Source: Mycolicibacterium flavescens
GTDB taxonomy: Bacteria > Actinomycetota > Actinomycetes > Mycobacteriales > Mycobacteriaceae
Length of the DNA stretch: 64,000 bases
Reading direction: 5' to 3'
Assembly (NCBI GenBank): GCA_900637135.1
Contig: LR134353.1
Location: forward strand, 1,054,001 to 1,118,000
A program made the position numbers and the translations under genes. The notes under the pieces are model-generated. The model ran no database searches. It was not told the DNA's origin and saw nothing but the letters and a program-made list of their open reading frames with translations. Positions 50,643-60,288 of the stretch are shown piece after piece (positions within the stretch are counted from its first letter, which is position 1; each line of letters opens with the position of its first letter).

Positions 50643-51316
50643 CTGGCGTCCCGGGACCGGGACCGACCCAGGCGCCACTTGTTCTTCTTGGGTGTCTGGT
50701 ACGCATCGTGAGTCCAGGCGTCCCACATGGCCTCGGATTCCTCCTGGACCGGACTGTTGGTGACCTGCCATCCGAGGTTATCGATTTCGGTTGTGCACCA
50801 ACGGATCAGCGATCCGTCGGCGCCGATCTCCTGGGCGAGTTGGACTCGCTCGTCGGTGCTGAGCTCGTCGCTGAACGCCTGCATGGTGGTTTTCAACCGC
50901 CAGTAGGGCACGATCCCGTCGCACTGGCGGCAGAGTGCCAGAAGCTCCACTCGCGCACGGCCGAGCAGGGACGTCGGGTCTTCGTCGACCGCGGGGCTGT
51001 CAGTGGTCTGCGCGCTTTCCGCGCTGGCTTCGTGCGCTTCCTCGGCCTCACCGGTCAGTTCGCGGTACTTGATGCGGAGCTCGTCGAGCTCGGCCTCGAC
51101 GGCCAGGGCTCGTTTGCGCCACCATGCGGCGTGGTACTGCGCCAACTTCGCCTCGCAGTCCGCGCAGACCGCCCCTTCGCCCGCGACATCGTCGAGCGTC
51201 GTGACCTTGGTGAGCACGAGACCGCAGAGCGCCTTGTGGGCATCGCGGTTGAAGTAGTCCCCGTGGTGCACCACCGACGCTGATGTGTCCCGGACGTAGC
51301 TGTGGGGTGGTTCCAC
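50639..51316 (-). CDS. Hypothetical protein with zinc-ribbon-like Cys motifs
   Basis: About 225 residues. The N-terminal part has HxxxxH and Cys motifs (HHGDYF, KALCGLV, VCADCEAKL) that look like a metal site. A coiled-coil stretch rich in Glu and Ala follows, then ALCRQCDG and a Trp-rich C-terminus. The GTG at 51316 lies seven bases after a TACTTT box. A TTG at 51325 would add three residues. It is translationally coupled to the S51 gene. The type is seen in mycobacteria, with function unknown. Confidence 0.72.
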   Translation of the reverse strand: MEPPHSYVRDTSASVVHHGDYFNRDAHKALCGLVLTKVTTLDDVAGEGAVCADCEAKLAQYHAAWWRKRALAVEAELDELRIKYRELTGEAEEAHEASAESAQTTDSPAVDEDPTSLLGRARVELLALCRQCDGIVPYWRLKTTMQAFSDELSTDERVQLAQEIGADGSLIRWCTTEIDNLGWQVTNSPVQEESEAMWDAWTHDAYQTPKKNKWRLGRSRSRDAS

Positions 51317-51371
51317 ATCAGCCAAAGTAATTGAGCGGGAGCGACGTTTCCGTTGGTTCAGTGAAAACGGT

Positions 51372-51405
51372 CGACAGCCCCGGTGCTGTTGCCCCGGGGC
51401 TGTCG
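51372..51405 (-). terminator. Hairpin terminator after the repeat-containing exported protein
   Basis: Perfect 12-base stem CGACAGCCCCGG/CCGGGGCTGTCG with a ten-base loop, followed on the minus strand by ACCGTTTTC. It lies 14 bases past the stop of the gene at 51419-52894. Confidence 0.8.
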
Positions 51406-51418
51406 AATGAGTGAAGTA

Positions 51419-52894
51419 CTACTTGTTGTTGCCGGAGTTGTCGCCCCCACCTTCGCCGGCGCCGTTGTCACCGGGTTTGGTGGCGGTTTCGCTGCCCTGC
51501 GTGGTGCCGGTCGGCGTGCCAACCGTCGTTTCCTTCTTTTTCGGAACGTCGACGTCCCCGACCTCTTTCGCGCCTTCACCCGTCGAGGCCTGCGTACCGG
51601 TATTGGCGCCCGGAGAGAAGTTCGCCGACGGCCTCAGCAGGTTGCGATCCGAGGGCTTCTTTGGCTGCAACTTCTTGGGCAGCAGGTCGCTGAGACGCTT
51701 GCGCTCCTGCTTCGCGGGCTTCGGCTGTTCGGAGGGCTGTTCGGAGCCTTGTTCCGCACTGAGTTCGGTCTTCTTCTCAATCGGGCGCTCAACCTGCAGC
51801 GACACCGTCGGCGCCTCTGCCGCAACGCCGGCTACCCGCTGGTCGCCTGCCCTCAGGGGGGCGTCCTGCTCTGCCGGGGTCTCGTCGCGTACGACGATGT
51901 CGCGGATCGAGCCGTTGATCCGCTCGGTCGCGCTCCACAATCCGTTGCGGAAATTTTCGACCAGATTGCCCGGGCCGCCGATCGGGGCCGGCAGGGCATC
52001 GCGAAGTCCGTAGAGCGCCGGGTCGGCCACCCACAGCGGGCCGTCGACGATGTTCTCCACCGCGGCAAGGGCTGCTTCAGTGTCACCCTGGGCGACGGCG
52101 GCGACCGCCTGCACGATGCCCACCGGACCGAGCACGGCTGCGGCGGCCAGCCGCAGGGTCGACGCGATCGCACCCTGGGTGACGCGAGAGAACGCATCGA
52201 TCGGTCCGGCCACCTCTTCATATGCGACGGGGCCGGGCCGCTCGAACGCCTCGATGGTCCCGTCGACGAAGCGCTGCACCAGCGCGCCCGGGTCCTGCAG
52301 CCCCTCGTTGATCTCGAGGGTGAGCCTGTAGAGCTGATCGCGGATCGTCATAACGAGCCCGCCGGGTCCTCCCAGCGGAGCCGGCAACGCGTCACGCAAC
52401 GCGAACAGCGCGGGGTCGATCGTCCACAGCGGCGCGTCGACGATGTTCTTCACGAATGCTTCAAAGCTCGCGGAGCCGTTGCCGTCGCTGATGGCTTGCG
52501 CGAGCTCGATCAGGCGAAGAGGCGCGAGCGCGGTGGTCCCGAGCCGAAGTCCAGAAGCTGCGAAGCCTTGGCCGATGCGGCCCAACCCCTCGACGACGCC
52601 GGTTGTCGGGTCGGGGTTGTTGACGGCCTCTCCGCCGGGCCGGTTGAACGCCGCGAGGGTGCCCTCGATGAAGTCCTCCAGCGCGGCACCGGGTGCGAAC
52701 ATCTCCAGCAAAGCCTGTTGCGCTTCGAATTGACGTTGGATCTCGCTGGTGTTCGCGGCCATCAGAGCCACGTTGTGCGATCGGCTTTCTGCGACAGTGT
52801 TCGCTGGTGCCGGTGCGATCGGACCAGCGGCGATGACGCCTGCCCCCACAAGTGCCACCCCGGTCGTCACATATTTCTTGGCGCTGGCCTTCAT
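51419..52894 (-). CDS. Exported protein with two related ~130-residue repeats and a charged Lys/Gly/Thr tail
   Basis: 491 residues. The signal peptide (VTTGVALVGAGVIAAG) ends before PANTVAES. Two diverged copies of one unit follow. One contains DAPLWTIDPALFALRDALPA and the other DGPLWVADPALYGLRDALPA, each followed by a glycine-rich turn and a helical part. The last 150 residues are disordered (Lys, Glu, Thr, Gly). Proteins of this build are common in mycobacteria next to or resembling PE-type secreted proteins, with function unknown. The ATG at 52894 has GGGAGGGG upstream. Confidence 0.82.
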   Translation of the reverse strand: MKASAKKYVTTGVALVGAGVIAAGPIAPAPANTVAESRSHNVALMAANTSEIQRQFEAQQALLEMFAPGAALEDFIEGTLAAFNRPGGEAVNNPDPTTGVVEGLGRIGQGFAASGLRLGTTALAPLRLIELAQAISDGNGSASFEAFVKNIVDAPLWTIDPALFALRDALPAPLGGPGGLVMTIRDQLYRLTLEINEGLQDPGALVQRFVDGTIEAFERPGPVAYEEVAGPIDAFSRVTQGAIASTLRLAAAAVLGPVGIVQAVAAVAQGDTEAALAAVENIVDGPLWVADPALYGLRDALPAPIGGPGNLVENFRNGLWSATERINGSIRDIVVRDETPAEQDAPLRAGDQRVAGVAAEAPTVSLQVERPIEKKTELSAEQGSEQPSEQPKPAKQERKRLSDLLPKKLQPKKPSDRNLLRPSANFSPGANTGTQASTGEGAKEVGDVDVPKKKETTVGTPTGTTQGSETATKPGDNGAGEGGGDNSGNNK

Positions 52895-52919
52895 CAAGCC
52901 CCTCCCCTTGTTTGCGCGC

Positions 52920-52935
52920 TTGCTACGAGTAGCAA
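52920..52935. promoter_or_regulatory. 16-base palindrome in the leader of the repeat-containing exported protein
   Basis: TTGCTACGAGTAGCAA, seven-base arms around two bases, 26-41 bases before the ATG at 52894. An operator or a leader hairpin. Confidence 0.5.
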
Positions 52936-53433
52936 CCTACGCCTGCGTCGATACTGATGGCAAGTTGCCCTGAAATCATCGACGGAAGGAATTGCTGCGA
53001 TCGATCATGCCTGATCGTCCGATGACCGAAAAGACACTTCTGAACAGCCCAAACGCGCTCGAAACGTCCCGGATTGATCGTGAGCGCTGCGAAACGACTT
53101 CGCTGATGTCTCGAGCACCTGCACGTCCGCAGAGGAGCGGCGAGGGCTGTGGCAAATAGATGCGGCATGCGTCGACGAGTAGCTGACACCTTCTCAGAGT
53201 CCATGGCGGGCAAAGCAGGCGCCGCCTCGGTCAGGAGGCCGCTCAGGCAGCGTCGGCTCACTGTCCAGTTTGCGAAGGTCGGCAGGGCTGCAAGCGTTAA
53301 GCGCGGGTCATTACGCGACCGAATGGTAGGGGCCAAGGCGGCAAGGCCCAACGAAAGCAAACGCGATGGACCTCGAGTTCGTTGCCCGCATTCGTGGCGT
53401 GGACCGCCCCTTACAGGGCGGCCACGGCGACGT
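52936..53433. other. Intergenic stretch without supported gene
   Basis: Lies between the start of the repeat-containing exported protein and the end of ectD. Short frames on both strands have Arg/Ser-rich, non-family translations and no ribosome sites. No terminator for the ect operon was recognised. It may be decayed coding DNA. Confidence 0.5.
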
Positions 53434-54348
53434 CTACTGCACCAGTGACGGGGTGCTGAAAGGTTGGCTGTCCCGGGCCGCCAGGTATTCGGGCCTCGGA
53501 GTCTCGGCTCGGTAGGGCGCCACGAGCTGGTTCTCGACGGAGTTGAAGACCAGGAAGACGTTCGAGCGCGGCAACGGCGTGATGTTCGAACCCGAACCGT
53601 GCATCACGTTCGAGTCGAACCACAGCGCGGTACCGGCAGGCCCGGTGATCTGGTCGATGCCGTAGCGGGCGGCGGCCTCGGCGAGCGTGGCCTGGCTCGG
53701 AACGCCGATCTCCTGTTTCACCAACGAGGAGGTGTGGTTGTTGCGCGGAGTGGCGCCGACGCACGGGTAGAACGTCTTGTGCGAACCCGGCATCACCATC
53801 AGCGAGCCGTTGTAGGGGTAGTTGTCGGTCAGCGAGATCGAACACGACACGGCCCGCATGGCGGGCATGCCGTCCTCGGCGTGCCATGTCTCGAAATCGG
53901 AATGCCAGTAGAACCCGGTCCCGGTGAATCCCGGCATGAGGTTGATCCGCGCCTGGTGCAGGTAGACGTCACTGCCCAGCAATTGACGGGCCACGGGCAA
54001 GACCGTGTCGAGGGTGACCACCTCGGCGATGACATCGCTGAACAGATGGGGTTGAAACACCGACCGGATGCTGCCGCCGGGCTCACGAATGATCCGCGGG
54101 TCCTCCGGGTCGGCCTTGGCGCCGATATTGTTCAACTCGCCGCGCAGCGTCGTCAGCCAGTTGTCATCCACCGCCGACCGCTGCACCAGGTATCCGTTGG
54201 CGTCGATCGACTGCAGGTCGGTCTCGAACAGCGGACCGTCCGACTCCTGGCCCCACACCGTGGGCTCCGCGCGTGGAATCGGATCGCTCGGTTCCGACAG
54301 CCGCGTGGGATATCGGTCCCTGGTGTCGGTAAATATGTTGTCGCTCAA
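53434..54348 (-). CDS. ectD: Ectoine hydroxylase
   Basis: Fe(II)/2-oxoglutarate dioxygenase that makes 5-hydroxyectoine. It has 304 residues, the family length. The iron ligands are in YWHSDFETWH (His and Asp) and NVMHGSGSN (His). The EctD signature around FETWHAEDGMPAMRAVSCS is complete. The start is a TTG that overlaps the ectC stop as TTGA, so translation is coupled. It is the last gene of the operon. Confidence 0.96.
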   Translation of the reverse strand: MSDNIFTDTRDRYPTRLSEPSDPIPRAEPTVWGQESDGPLFETDLQSIDANGYLVQRSAVDDNWLTTLRGELNNIGAKADPEDPRIIREPGGSIRSVFQPHLFSDVIAEVVTLDTVLPVARQLLGSDVYLHQARINLMPGFTGTGFYWHSDFETWHAEDGMPAMRAVSCSISLTDNYPYNGSLMVMPGSHKTFYPCVGATPRNNHTSSLVKQEIGVPSQATLAEAAARYGIDQITGPAGTALWFDSNVMHGSGSNITPLPRSNVFLVFNSVENQLVAPYRAETPRPEYLAARDSQPFSTPSLVQ

Positions 54349-54740
54349 CTCGCTTGCACCGCCGGGGGAGGGTAGGTACCAGTCTCGTCGTGAACCTCTT
54401 GTCCGGTCACGGGAGGATTGAATACACACAGCATCCGCAGCTGAGTATGGCATGTGACGCGGTGGCGTTCATGCCCGTCGAGCAGATACATCGTGCCGGG
54501 CCGGAGCGGGTGTTCCTCACCGGTCTCGTGGTTGGTCAGCGTCCCCGTGCCCTCGACCACCCAGACCGCCTCGACGTGATGGCGGTAGTGGAAATCGCTG
54601 ACCGAATTCGCGTTGATAGTGGTCTCGTGGAAGGAGAATCCGACTCCGTCACCCGCCAGGATGATGCGCTTGGATCTCCAGTCCTTGGCCGACACGTCGC
54701 GTTCGGTGCCGGTGATCTCGTCAGTGGTGCGCACGATCAC
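54345..54740 (-). CDS. ectC: L-ectoine synthase
   Basis: Closes N-gamma-acetyl-diaminobutyrate to ectoine. The 131-residue single cupin domain shows DFHYRHHVEAVWVVEGTG, NHETGEEHPLRPGTMYLLD and HERHRV. The GTG start has AAAGGAG seven bases upstream. In-frame codons further upstream overlap ectB and are not used. Confidence 0.96.
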   Translation of the reverse strand: MIVRTTDEITGTERDVSAKDWRSKRIILAGDGVGFSFHETTINANSVSDFHYRHHVEAVWVVEGTGTLTNHETGEEHPLRPGTMYLLDGHERHRVTCHTQLRMLCVFNPPVTGQEVHDETGTYPPPAVQAS

Positions 54741-54766
54741 GTCGTGCTCCTTTCGGCGTGAGGTGG

Positions 54767-56056
54767 TCAAGAAAGCGTTGCGGCGACCGAGTCGGCGAGG
54801 ATGTCGATGCCCGCATCCAGATCCGACTCGGAAGTGGTCAGCGGGGGAAGCAGCTTGACGACCTCGTCCGAGGGGCCGCTGGTCTCCATGAGTACCCCGC
54901 GATCGAACGCCGCGCGGCACACGGCCGACGCCATCGGCGCATCCTCGAACTTGAGCCCCTGCGCCATCCCGCGCCCGCGCGCGGAGAGGCCGGGATACTT
55001 GTCGGCGATGGTTTCCAGCCGGTCTCGGACCTGCTGGCCCTTGGCGATCGTGTCGTCACTGAATGTCTCGGTCTGCCAATAGATCTCGAGTGCCTTGCTC
55101 GCGGTGACGAACGCCGGATTGTGGCCCCGGAAGGTGCCGTTGTGCTCGCCGGGGGTCCACACGTCCAGGTCCCTGCGGAACAAGGTCAGTGCCATCGGAA
55201 GGCCGTATCCACTGATCGACTTGGACAACGTGACGATGTCGGGGACGATGCCGGCCTCTTCGAAGCTGAAGAACCGGCCGGTGCGTCCGCAACCCATCTG
55301 CACGTCGTCGACGATCAACAGGATCTCGCGGCGGCTGCACAGCTCGGCGAGCGCCTGCAACCACTCCATCCTCGCGACGTTGAGACCGCCCTCGCCCTGC
55401 ACGGTTTCGACGATCACCGCGGCCGGGTGGTTGAGCCCGCCGCCCGAGTCGTCGAGAACGCGCTCGAACCAGTGGAAGTCCTCGGTGGCGCCGCCGAAGT
55501 AGTTGTCATACGGCATCGGTGTGGCGTGCACCAGCGGGATACCGGCACCGGCGCGCTTCATCGAGTTGCCGGTGACCGACAGCGCGCCGAGGGTCATGCC
55601 GTGAAATGCGTTGGTGAAGTTGATGATCGATTCGCGACCGGTCACCTTGCGGGCCAGCTTGAGCGCTGACTCGACGGCGTTCGCCCCGGTCGGCCCCGGA
55701 AACTGCACCTTGTAGTCGAGGTCGCGAGGCTTGAGGATCAGCTGCTCGAAGTTCTGCAGGAACTCCGTCTTGGCGGCGGTCGCCATGTCGAGCGAGTGCA
55801 CGATGTTGTCGCTGGCCAGGTACTCGATCAACGGCCGTTTCAGCTCGGGGTTGTTGTGGCCGTAATTCAGCGCGCCGGCTCCGGCGAAGAAGTCGAGGTA
55901 GCGCCGCCCGGAGGTATCGGTCATCCACGAGCCCTGCGCGACGGCCATGGTGGTCGGCCATCCACGGCAGTAGCTGCGTACTTCCGATTCGACCGAGTTA
56001 TAGACCTCGGGAAGGTCGGATTCGTCGGGACGGGGGAGTGTTGCTGGCGTAGACAT
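54767..56056 (-). CDS. ectB: Diaminobutyrate–2-oxoglutarate transaminase
   Basis: PLP enzyme converting aspartate semialdehyde to 2,4-diaminobutyrate, 429 residues. Conserved parts are FFAGAGALNYGHNNP, NAFHGMTLGALS, LIVDDVQMGCGRTG and the PLP lysine in LSKSISGYGLPM. It lies 17 bases after ectA. No ectoine-specific aspartokinase gene is in the window. Confidence 0.97.
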   Translation of the reverse strand: MSTPATLPRPDESDLPEVYNSVESEVRSYCRGWPTTMAVAQGSWMTDTSGRRYLDFFAGAGALNYGHNNPELKRPLIEYLASDNIVHSLDMATAAKTEFLQNFEQLILKPRDLDYKVQFPGPTGANAVESALKLARKVTGRESIINFTNAFHGMTLGALSVTGNSMKRAGAGIPLVHATPMPYDNYFGGATEDFHWFERVLDDSGGGLNHPAAVIVETVQGEGGLNVARMEWLQALAELCSRREILLIVDDVQMGCGRTGRFFSFEEAGIVPDIVTLSKSISGYGLPMALTLFRRDLDVWTPGEHNGTFRGHNPAFVTASKALEIYWQTETFSDDTIAKGQQVRDRLETIADKYPGLSARGRGMAQGLKFEDAPMASAVCRAAFDRGVLMETSGPSDEVVKLLPPLTTSESDLDAGIDILADSVAATLS

Positions 56057-56073
56057 GTGTCCTTTCTGAGGGG

Positions 56074-56676
56074 TCAGTCGGCCAAAGGTGTCGTGATGGG
56101 TCCGATGCGGACAGTCGGCTCGTCTTCGTGGGACTGATCGGCCGCCAGGTGTGCGGCGGTGAAGCGGGGTTCCTCGATCAGGGGCACCCCGTGACGCCGG
56201 GCGAACGCGCCGAAGAACGCGCGCGAAGCCGAGTTGCTCGGTGCCACCGTGGCCTCCACCGTGACCGGATGGCCTCGGCGGTTGGCGCGAACGCGGTGGA
56301 CGAGGCCGTCGAGCATGGCGTTGGCCAACCCGGTTCCCCGCGCAGCCGCCGAGACGGCCACCTGCCAGACGAAGAGGACTTCGGGGCGTGCCGGCGGATG
56401 GTAGCCAGTGATCAGTCCACAGATGTCGCCGTCTTTCTCCGCGACGATGGAGGTACTGGCAAAGTCCGTGGCCATCAACAGGTACGTGTAGGTGGAGTTC
56501 AGATCGAGCACTTCGGTCTCGGCCACCAGACGATGCATTGCGATGGCATCGCCCTCATTCGGCGAGCGGAGATGATTCGTCCACGAATCTGGCTGCACTG
56601 CTGGCGTTTTCGAACCAGCTGTCCGCTCCTCCGGGACTGGGTCCCGGTCGCGAATGGTCACTTGCGTTGTCACCAC
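56074..56676 (-). CDS. ectA: Diaminobutyrate acetyltransferase
   Basis: GNAT acetyltransferase that makes N-gamma-acetyl-diaminobutyrate. Up to 200 residues, with DLNSTYTYLLMATDFAST and VAVSAAARGTGLANAML, the acetyl-CoA loop. The gene opens with two GTG codons (56676 and 56673). It is the first gene of ectABCD and is divergent from a DUF732 gene across 357 bases. Confidence 0.95.
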   Translation of the reverse strand: MVTTQVTIRDRDPVPEERTAGSKTPAVQPDSWTNHLRSPNEGDAIAMHRLVAETEVLDLNSTYTYLLMATDFASTSIVAEKDGDICGLITGYHPPARPEVLFVWQVAVSAAARGTGLANAMLDGLVHRVRANRRGHPVTVEATVAPSNSASRAFFGAFARRHGVPLIEEPRFTAAHLAADQSHEDEPTVRIGPITTPLAD

Positions 56677-56847
56677 CGAACAAAATCATCGAATCACATC
56701 AGTTACGTCATCGGCGTTATGACGGTATGCCAGCAAAAAATGACAGGCAAGTTTCCACAGCTCACGCGCACGCGCCGGGCGGCGCCCGGGTACGGGGGTT
56801 ACCTGCGCGGATGGTGAAGTGTGAGACGGCGGTCACTTGATCAAGCC

Positions 56848-56864
56848 GTTATCGAAACGTTACC
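56848..56864. promoter_or_regulatory. GlnR/MtrA-like direct repeat between ectA and the DUF732 gene
   Basis: GTTATC-GAAAC-GTTACC, that is GGTAAC-N5-GATAAC on the other strand, almost exactly midway between the two divergent starts. It resembles the GTAAC-type half sites bound by GlnR and MtrA in actinobacteria. The gap has no other supported element apart from a six-base inverted repeat. Confidence 0.4.
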
Positions 56865-57033
56865 TATCGACGGCGGAAATGATTCGTTCCCCTAACAACG
56901 GGTACGTTATGACGCGCCCGTCAGTGTGGATGGCGTGTCGTCAGGGCACGCGGGTGTCGGGGTTTCGCGCTTTGGCGCTCGGCCGGTTTCCGGGTGCGCC
57001 GCGGACATCAATGACCAATCGGAGGGGGTTTCT

Positions 57034-57315
57034 GTGCGACGCATCTTCGGACTATTCATCGGTGCTACCGCCACAGCAGTCGCATTCGCCGCGCCGGCAG
57101 CGGCCGATCAGGCGGAGTTTGTGCGCAAGCTTCAGGAGACGTACGTCTTCCTGTCGGCGGACCAATTGATCGCCGCGGGCAACAAGGTCTGCGCCAACGC
57201 GGCGCGTGGCGTGCCTGCCGCCGAATCGATGCTGATGGTGCGCGAGGAACTGGGCGTTTCGGTGACCGCCGCAGCTGACATCGTCAGCATCGCGACCAAC
57301 GAACTCGGTTGTTGA
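57034..57315 (+). CDS. DUF732 secreted protein
   Basis: A 93-residue mycobacterial secreted protein. The signal peptide (VRRIFGLFIGATATAVAFAA) is cut near AAADQ. The mature helical part has FVRKLQETYVFLSADQ and two cysteines (KVCANAA and the C-terminal GC), the DUF732 pattern. GGAGGGGG precedes the GTG. Function unknown. Confidence 0.86.
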   Translation: MRRIFGLFIGATATAVAFAAPAAADQAEFVRKLQETYVFLSADQLIAAGNKVCANAARGVPAAESMLMVREELGVSVTAAADIVSIATNELGC

Positions 57316-57402
57316 TCCGCGGCCGCTGAATCGGCGGCTGAGGTTTTGTCACAAGCTGGTCAAGCGCCGCGTGGCACGCCGAGCATGCCGCCGCCGAATT
57401 GC

Positions 57403-58374
<972 letters not shown>

Positions 58375-58422
58375 CAGGGTTCGGTCATACGATGGCCGGG
58401 AACCGATCGTATGGGGTGAGAT

Positions 58423-59133
58423 ATGACGGATCTGCGCGGCGGCGCTCTTCACGAAGAGATCGCGCGGTTGGCGCGAAGCCTGCACAGCCAGAAGAGCGCC
58501 GACATGGACGTCGACAACCTCGTCGACGAGGTGACCGCGACGGCGGTGCGCATCCTGCCGAATGTGCACCATGCGGGAATTTCGCTGGTGGAGCCCAAGA
58601 GCCGGCGGGTGCGCTCGGTCGCAGCCACGGGTCCGGTGCCCAAGGACCTCGACACCTTGCAGGAGGAGCTTCAGCAGGGCCCATGCGTGGACGCCGTCCA
58701 CGAACACATGACGGTTCGGATCAAGGACTTCCAAACCGAGGACCGATGGGTCGAGTTCATCGGACGCGCCCTCGAAGCCACCCCGGTGCGCTCCAGCCTC
58801 TCGATCCAGCTCTACACCCACGATTCGGAGATCGGTGCGCTGAACCTCTACTCGGAGCGGGCCCGTACCTTCACACCCCACCTCGAGGACCTGGCGCTGG
58901 CGGTGGCGGCGCACGCAGCGATCGGTTTGGCGACCGCGCGCCGTGACGACCAGTTCCAAACCGCGCTGGCATCACGCGACATCATCGGTCAGGCCAAAGG
59001 CATGATCATGGAGCGCTTCGCCGTCGACGCGCCCGCTGCGTTCAACCTCCTGGTGAAGCTCTCCCAGGAGAAGAACACGCCGTTGCAGCTGATCGCGGTG
59101 CGACTGGTGGACACAGTGCACCGGCCAACGTAG
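58423..59133 (+). CDS. GAF-ANTAR RNA-binding antiterminator-type regulator
   Basis: A 236-residue protein. The GAF sensor domain spans roughly residues 30-165, with QQGPCVDAVHEH and FTPHLEDLALAVAAHAA. The C-terminal ANTAR domain (ALASRDIIGQAKGMIMERFA, then AFNLLVKLSQEKN) binds paired RNA hairpins at terminators. Such proteins are frequent in mycobacteria. It lies 155 bases before a STAS gene and may belong to the same stress-signalling cluster. Confidence 0.9.
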   Translation: MTDLRGGALHEEIARLARSLHSQKSADMDVDNLVDEVTATAVRILPNVHHAGISLVEPKSRRVRSVAATGPVPKDLDTLQEELQQGPCVDAVHEHMTVRIKDFQTEDRWVEFIGRALEATPVRSSLSIQLYTHDSEIGALNLYSERARTFTPHLEDLALAVAAHAAIGLATARRDDQFQTALASRDIIGQAKGMIMERFAVDAPAAFNLLVKLSQEKNTPLQLIAVRLVDTVHRPT

Positions 59134-59288
59134 TAGCCAAAGCCGAGTTATTGCTGCCTGACCGGCGCGGATGGGTCCCCGTTTAGGTATCGGTACCGTG
59201 AAGCCGCTACCCTATTGCGCGGGTTAAGACTGCAGCCTCGCGCGATCGGCCATGACCGCTACGGTGGTTGCCAAACAAGAGGTGAGGC

Positions 59289-59636
59289 TTGGACGGACAA
59301 CTTTGTACCGAGAACTGGGTGGGACGCGTCGCTGTCGTCGCCGCCTCCGGTGACCTCGACATGCTCACGGCACCGCAGCTGCGCGATGCTGTGCAGGCGG
59401 CGTTGGGCAAGGATCCGGTGGGCTTGATCGTCGATCTGACCAGCGTTGAGTTCCTGGGGTCCGCGGGCATGCAGGTGCTGATGGAGACCCACAACCAGAC
59501 CGACGGCACCGCGACCAGGTTCGCCGTCGTCGCAGACGGATCCGCCACCAGCCGGCCGTTGAAGATCACGGGGATCGCCGACCTGATCGACCTGTTTTCC
59601 TCGCTGGACGCCGCGCTCGACAACATCACAGCGTGA
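59289..59636 (+). CDS. STAS anti-anti-sigma factor (RsbV-like)
   Basis: A 115-residue STAS domain with the phosphorylatable Ser in FLGSAGM (S58) and LIVDLTSVEFLG. In partner switching the unphosphorylated form binds an anti-sigma kinase and frees a sigma factor. It starts at TTG after AGAGGTGAGG. The HATPase gene follows after 32 bases. Confidence 0.9.
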   Translation: MDGQLCTENWVGRVAVVAASGDLDMLTAPQLRDAVQAALGKDPVGLIVDLTSVEFLGSAGMQVLMETHNQTDGTATRFAVVADGSATSRPLKITGIADLIDLFSSLDAALDNITA

Positions 59637-59668
59637 GCTCGGGCCGGACGGGGTAAACAGAGAGCACC

Positions 59669-60118
59669 ATGAACGCTCCGACGGAACTCGGCTTCTCCAG
59701 CAACGGCCCCGCAGACGCGCAAACCGTTGCCGAGTTCCGCAATGCCTTTGCGCAATGGCTCCGGACGAATTTCGCGCTCGACGCCGACCGGCTCAGCGAC
59801 ATATTGCTAGCGGTGAACGAGGCGCTGACCAATTCCGCTGAATTCGCCTATGTCCAGGCTGGACAGGCCGGAAGCATGTCGGTGACGGCCCGGTACGACG
59901 CCGAGGATCGGCGCCTGGTCGCGACCATCTCCGACCAGGGAGCCTGGCTGGAGAAGGAGCCCGACGGCAAGCCGAACACCCGCGGCCGCGGCATCCAGCT
60001 CATGCGCGCTCTGTCCGATCGGGCCACGATCGACGCCTCGGCGTTCGGCACCCGCGTACAGCTCGAGTTCGACGATTGCCGGCTCGCCTCCCAGGAGCCT
60101 TTCGCAACTTCTGCGTGA
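59669..60118 (+). CDS. Anti-sigma factor-type histidine kinase-like ATPase (RsbW-like)
   Basis: A 149-residue HATPase_c domain with the N box in AVNEALTNSAEFAY, a G1-like SDQGAW and the G2-like RGRGIQLMR. This is the RsbW/SpoIIAB layout of Ser kinases that bind sigma factors. It is paired with the upstream STAS protein. No sigma-factor gene is next to it, so its target must be encoded elsewhere. Confidence 0.9.
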   Translation: MNAPTELGFSSNGPADAQTVAEFRNAFAQWLRTNFALDADRLSDILLAVNEALTNSAEFAYVQAGQAGSMSVTARYDAEDRRLVATISDQGAWLEKEPDGKPNTRGRGIQLMRALSDRATIDASAFGTRVQLEFDDCRLASQEPFATSA

Positions 60119-60122
60119 TTGC

Positions 60123-60147
60123 GTTTGGCCGGCGGCCGGCACGGGTA
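60123..60147 (+). promoter_or_regulatory. SigF-type promoter (GTTT-N16-GGGTA)
   Basis: GTTT (60123-60126) and GGGTA (60143-60147) with a 16-base spacer match the mycobacterial SigF consensus. It lies about 140 bases before the second STAS gene. Confidence 0.55.
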
Positions 60148-60288
60148 AAGGCGCATCGCTGACTTCCTTCAGAAAGCGAGCGCAGGCATGGGCGAAAACT
60201 TCTCGGGCGGCGACAGCGCCCCACCCGATATCTGCGCCGAGCGCGGAATCAGGCAGCGGTAACCCGTACGCGGTCGGGAACCGGAAAA

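Noticed and set aside
52936..53433. Frames of about 100-145 residues on both strands after ectD
   Set aside because: Translations are low-complexity Arg/Ser/Ala without motifs. Strand and frame disagree with each other, and no start signals exist.
56706..56724. Inverted repeat CGTCAT/ATGACG before ectA as an operator
   Set aside because: Arms are only six bases with a seven-base spacer and no match to a known regulator. Such repeats arise by chance.
59631..59655. SigF promoter before the RsbW-like gene (GGGTA at 59651)
   Set aside because: GGGTA is present, but no GTTT-like element lies 15-17 bases upstream.
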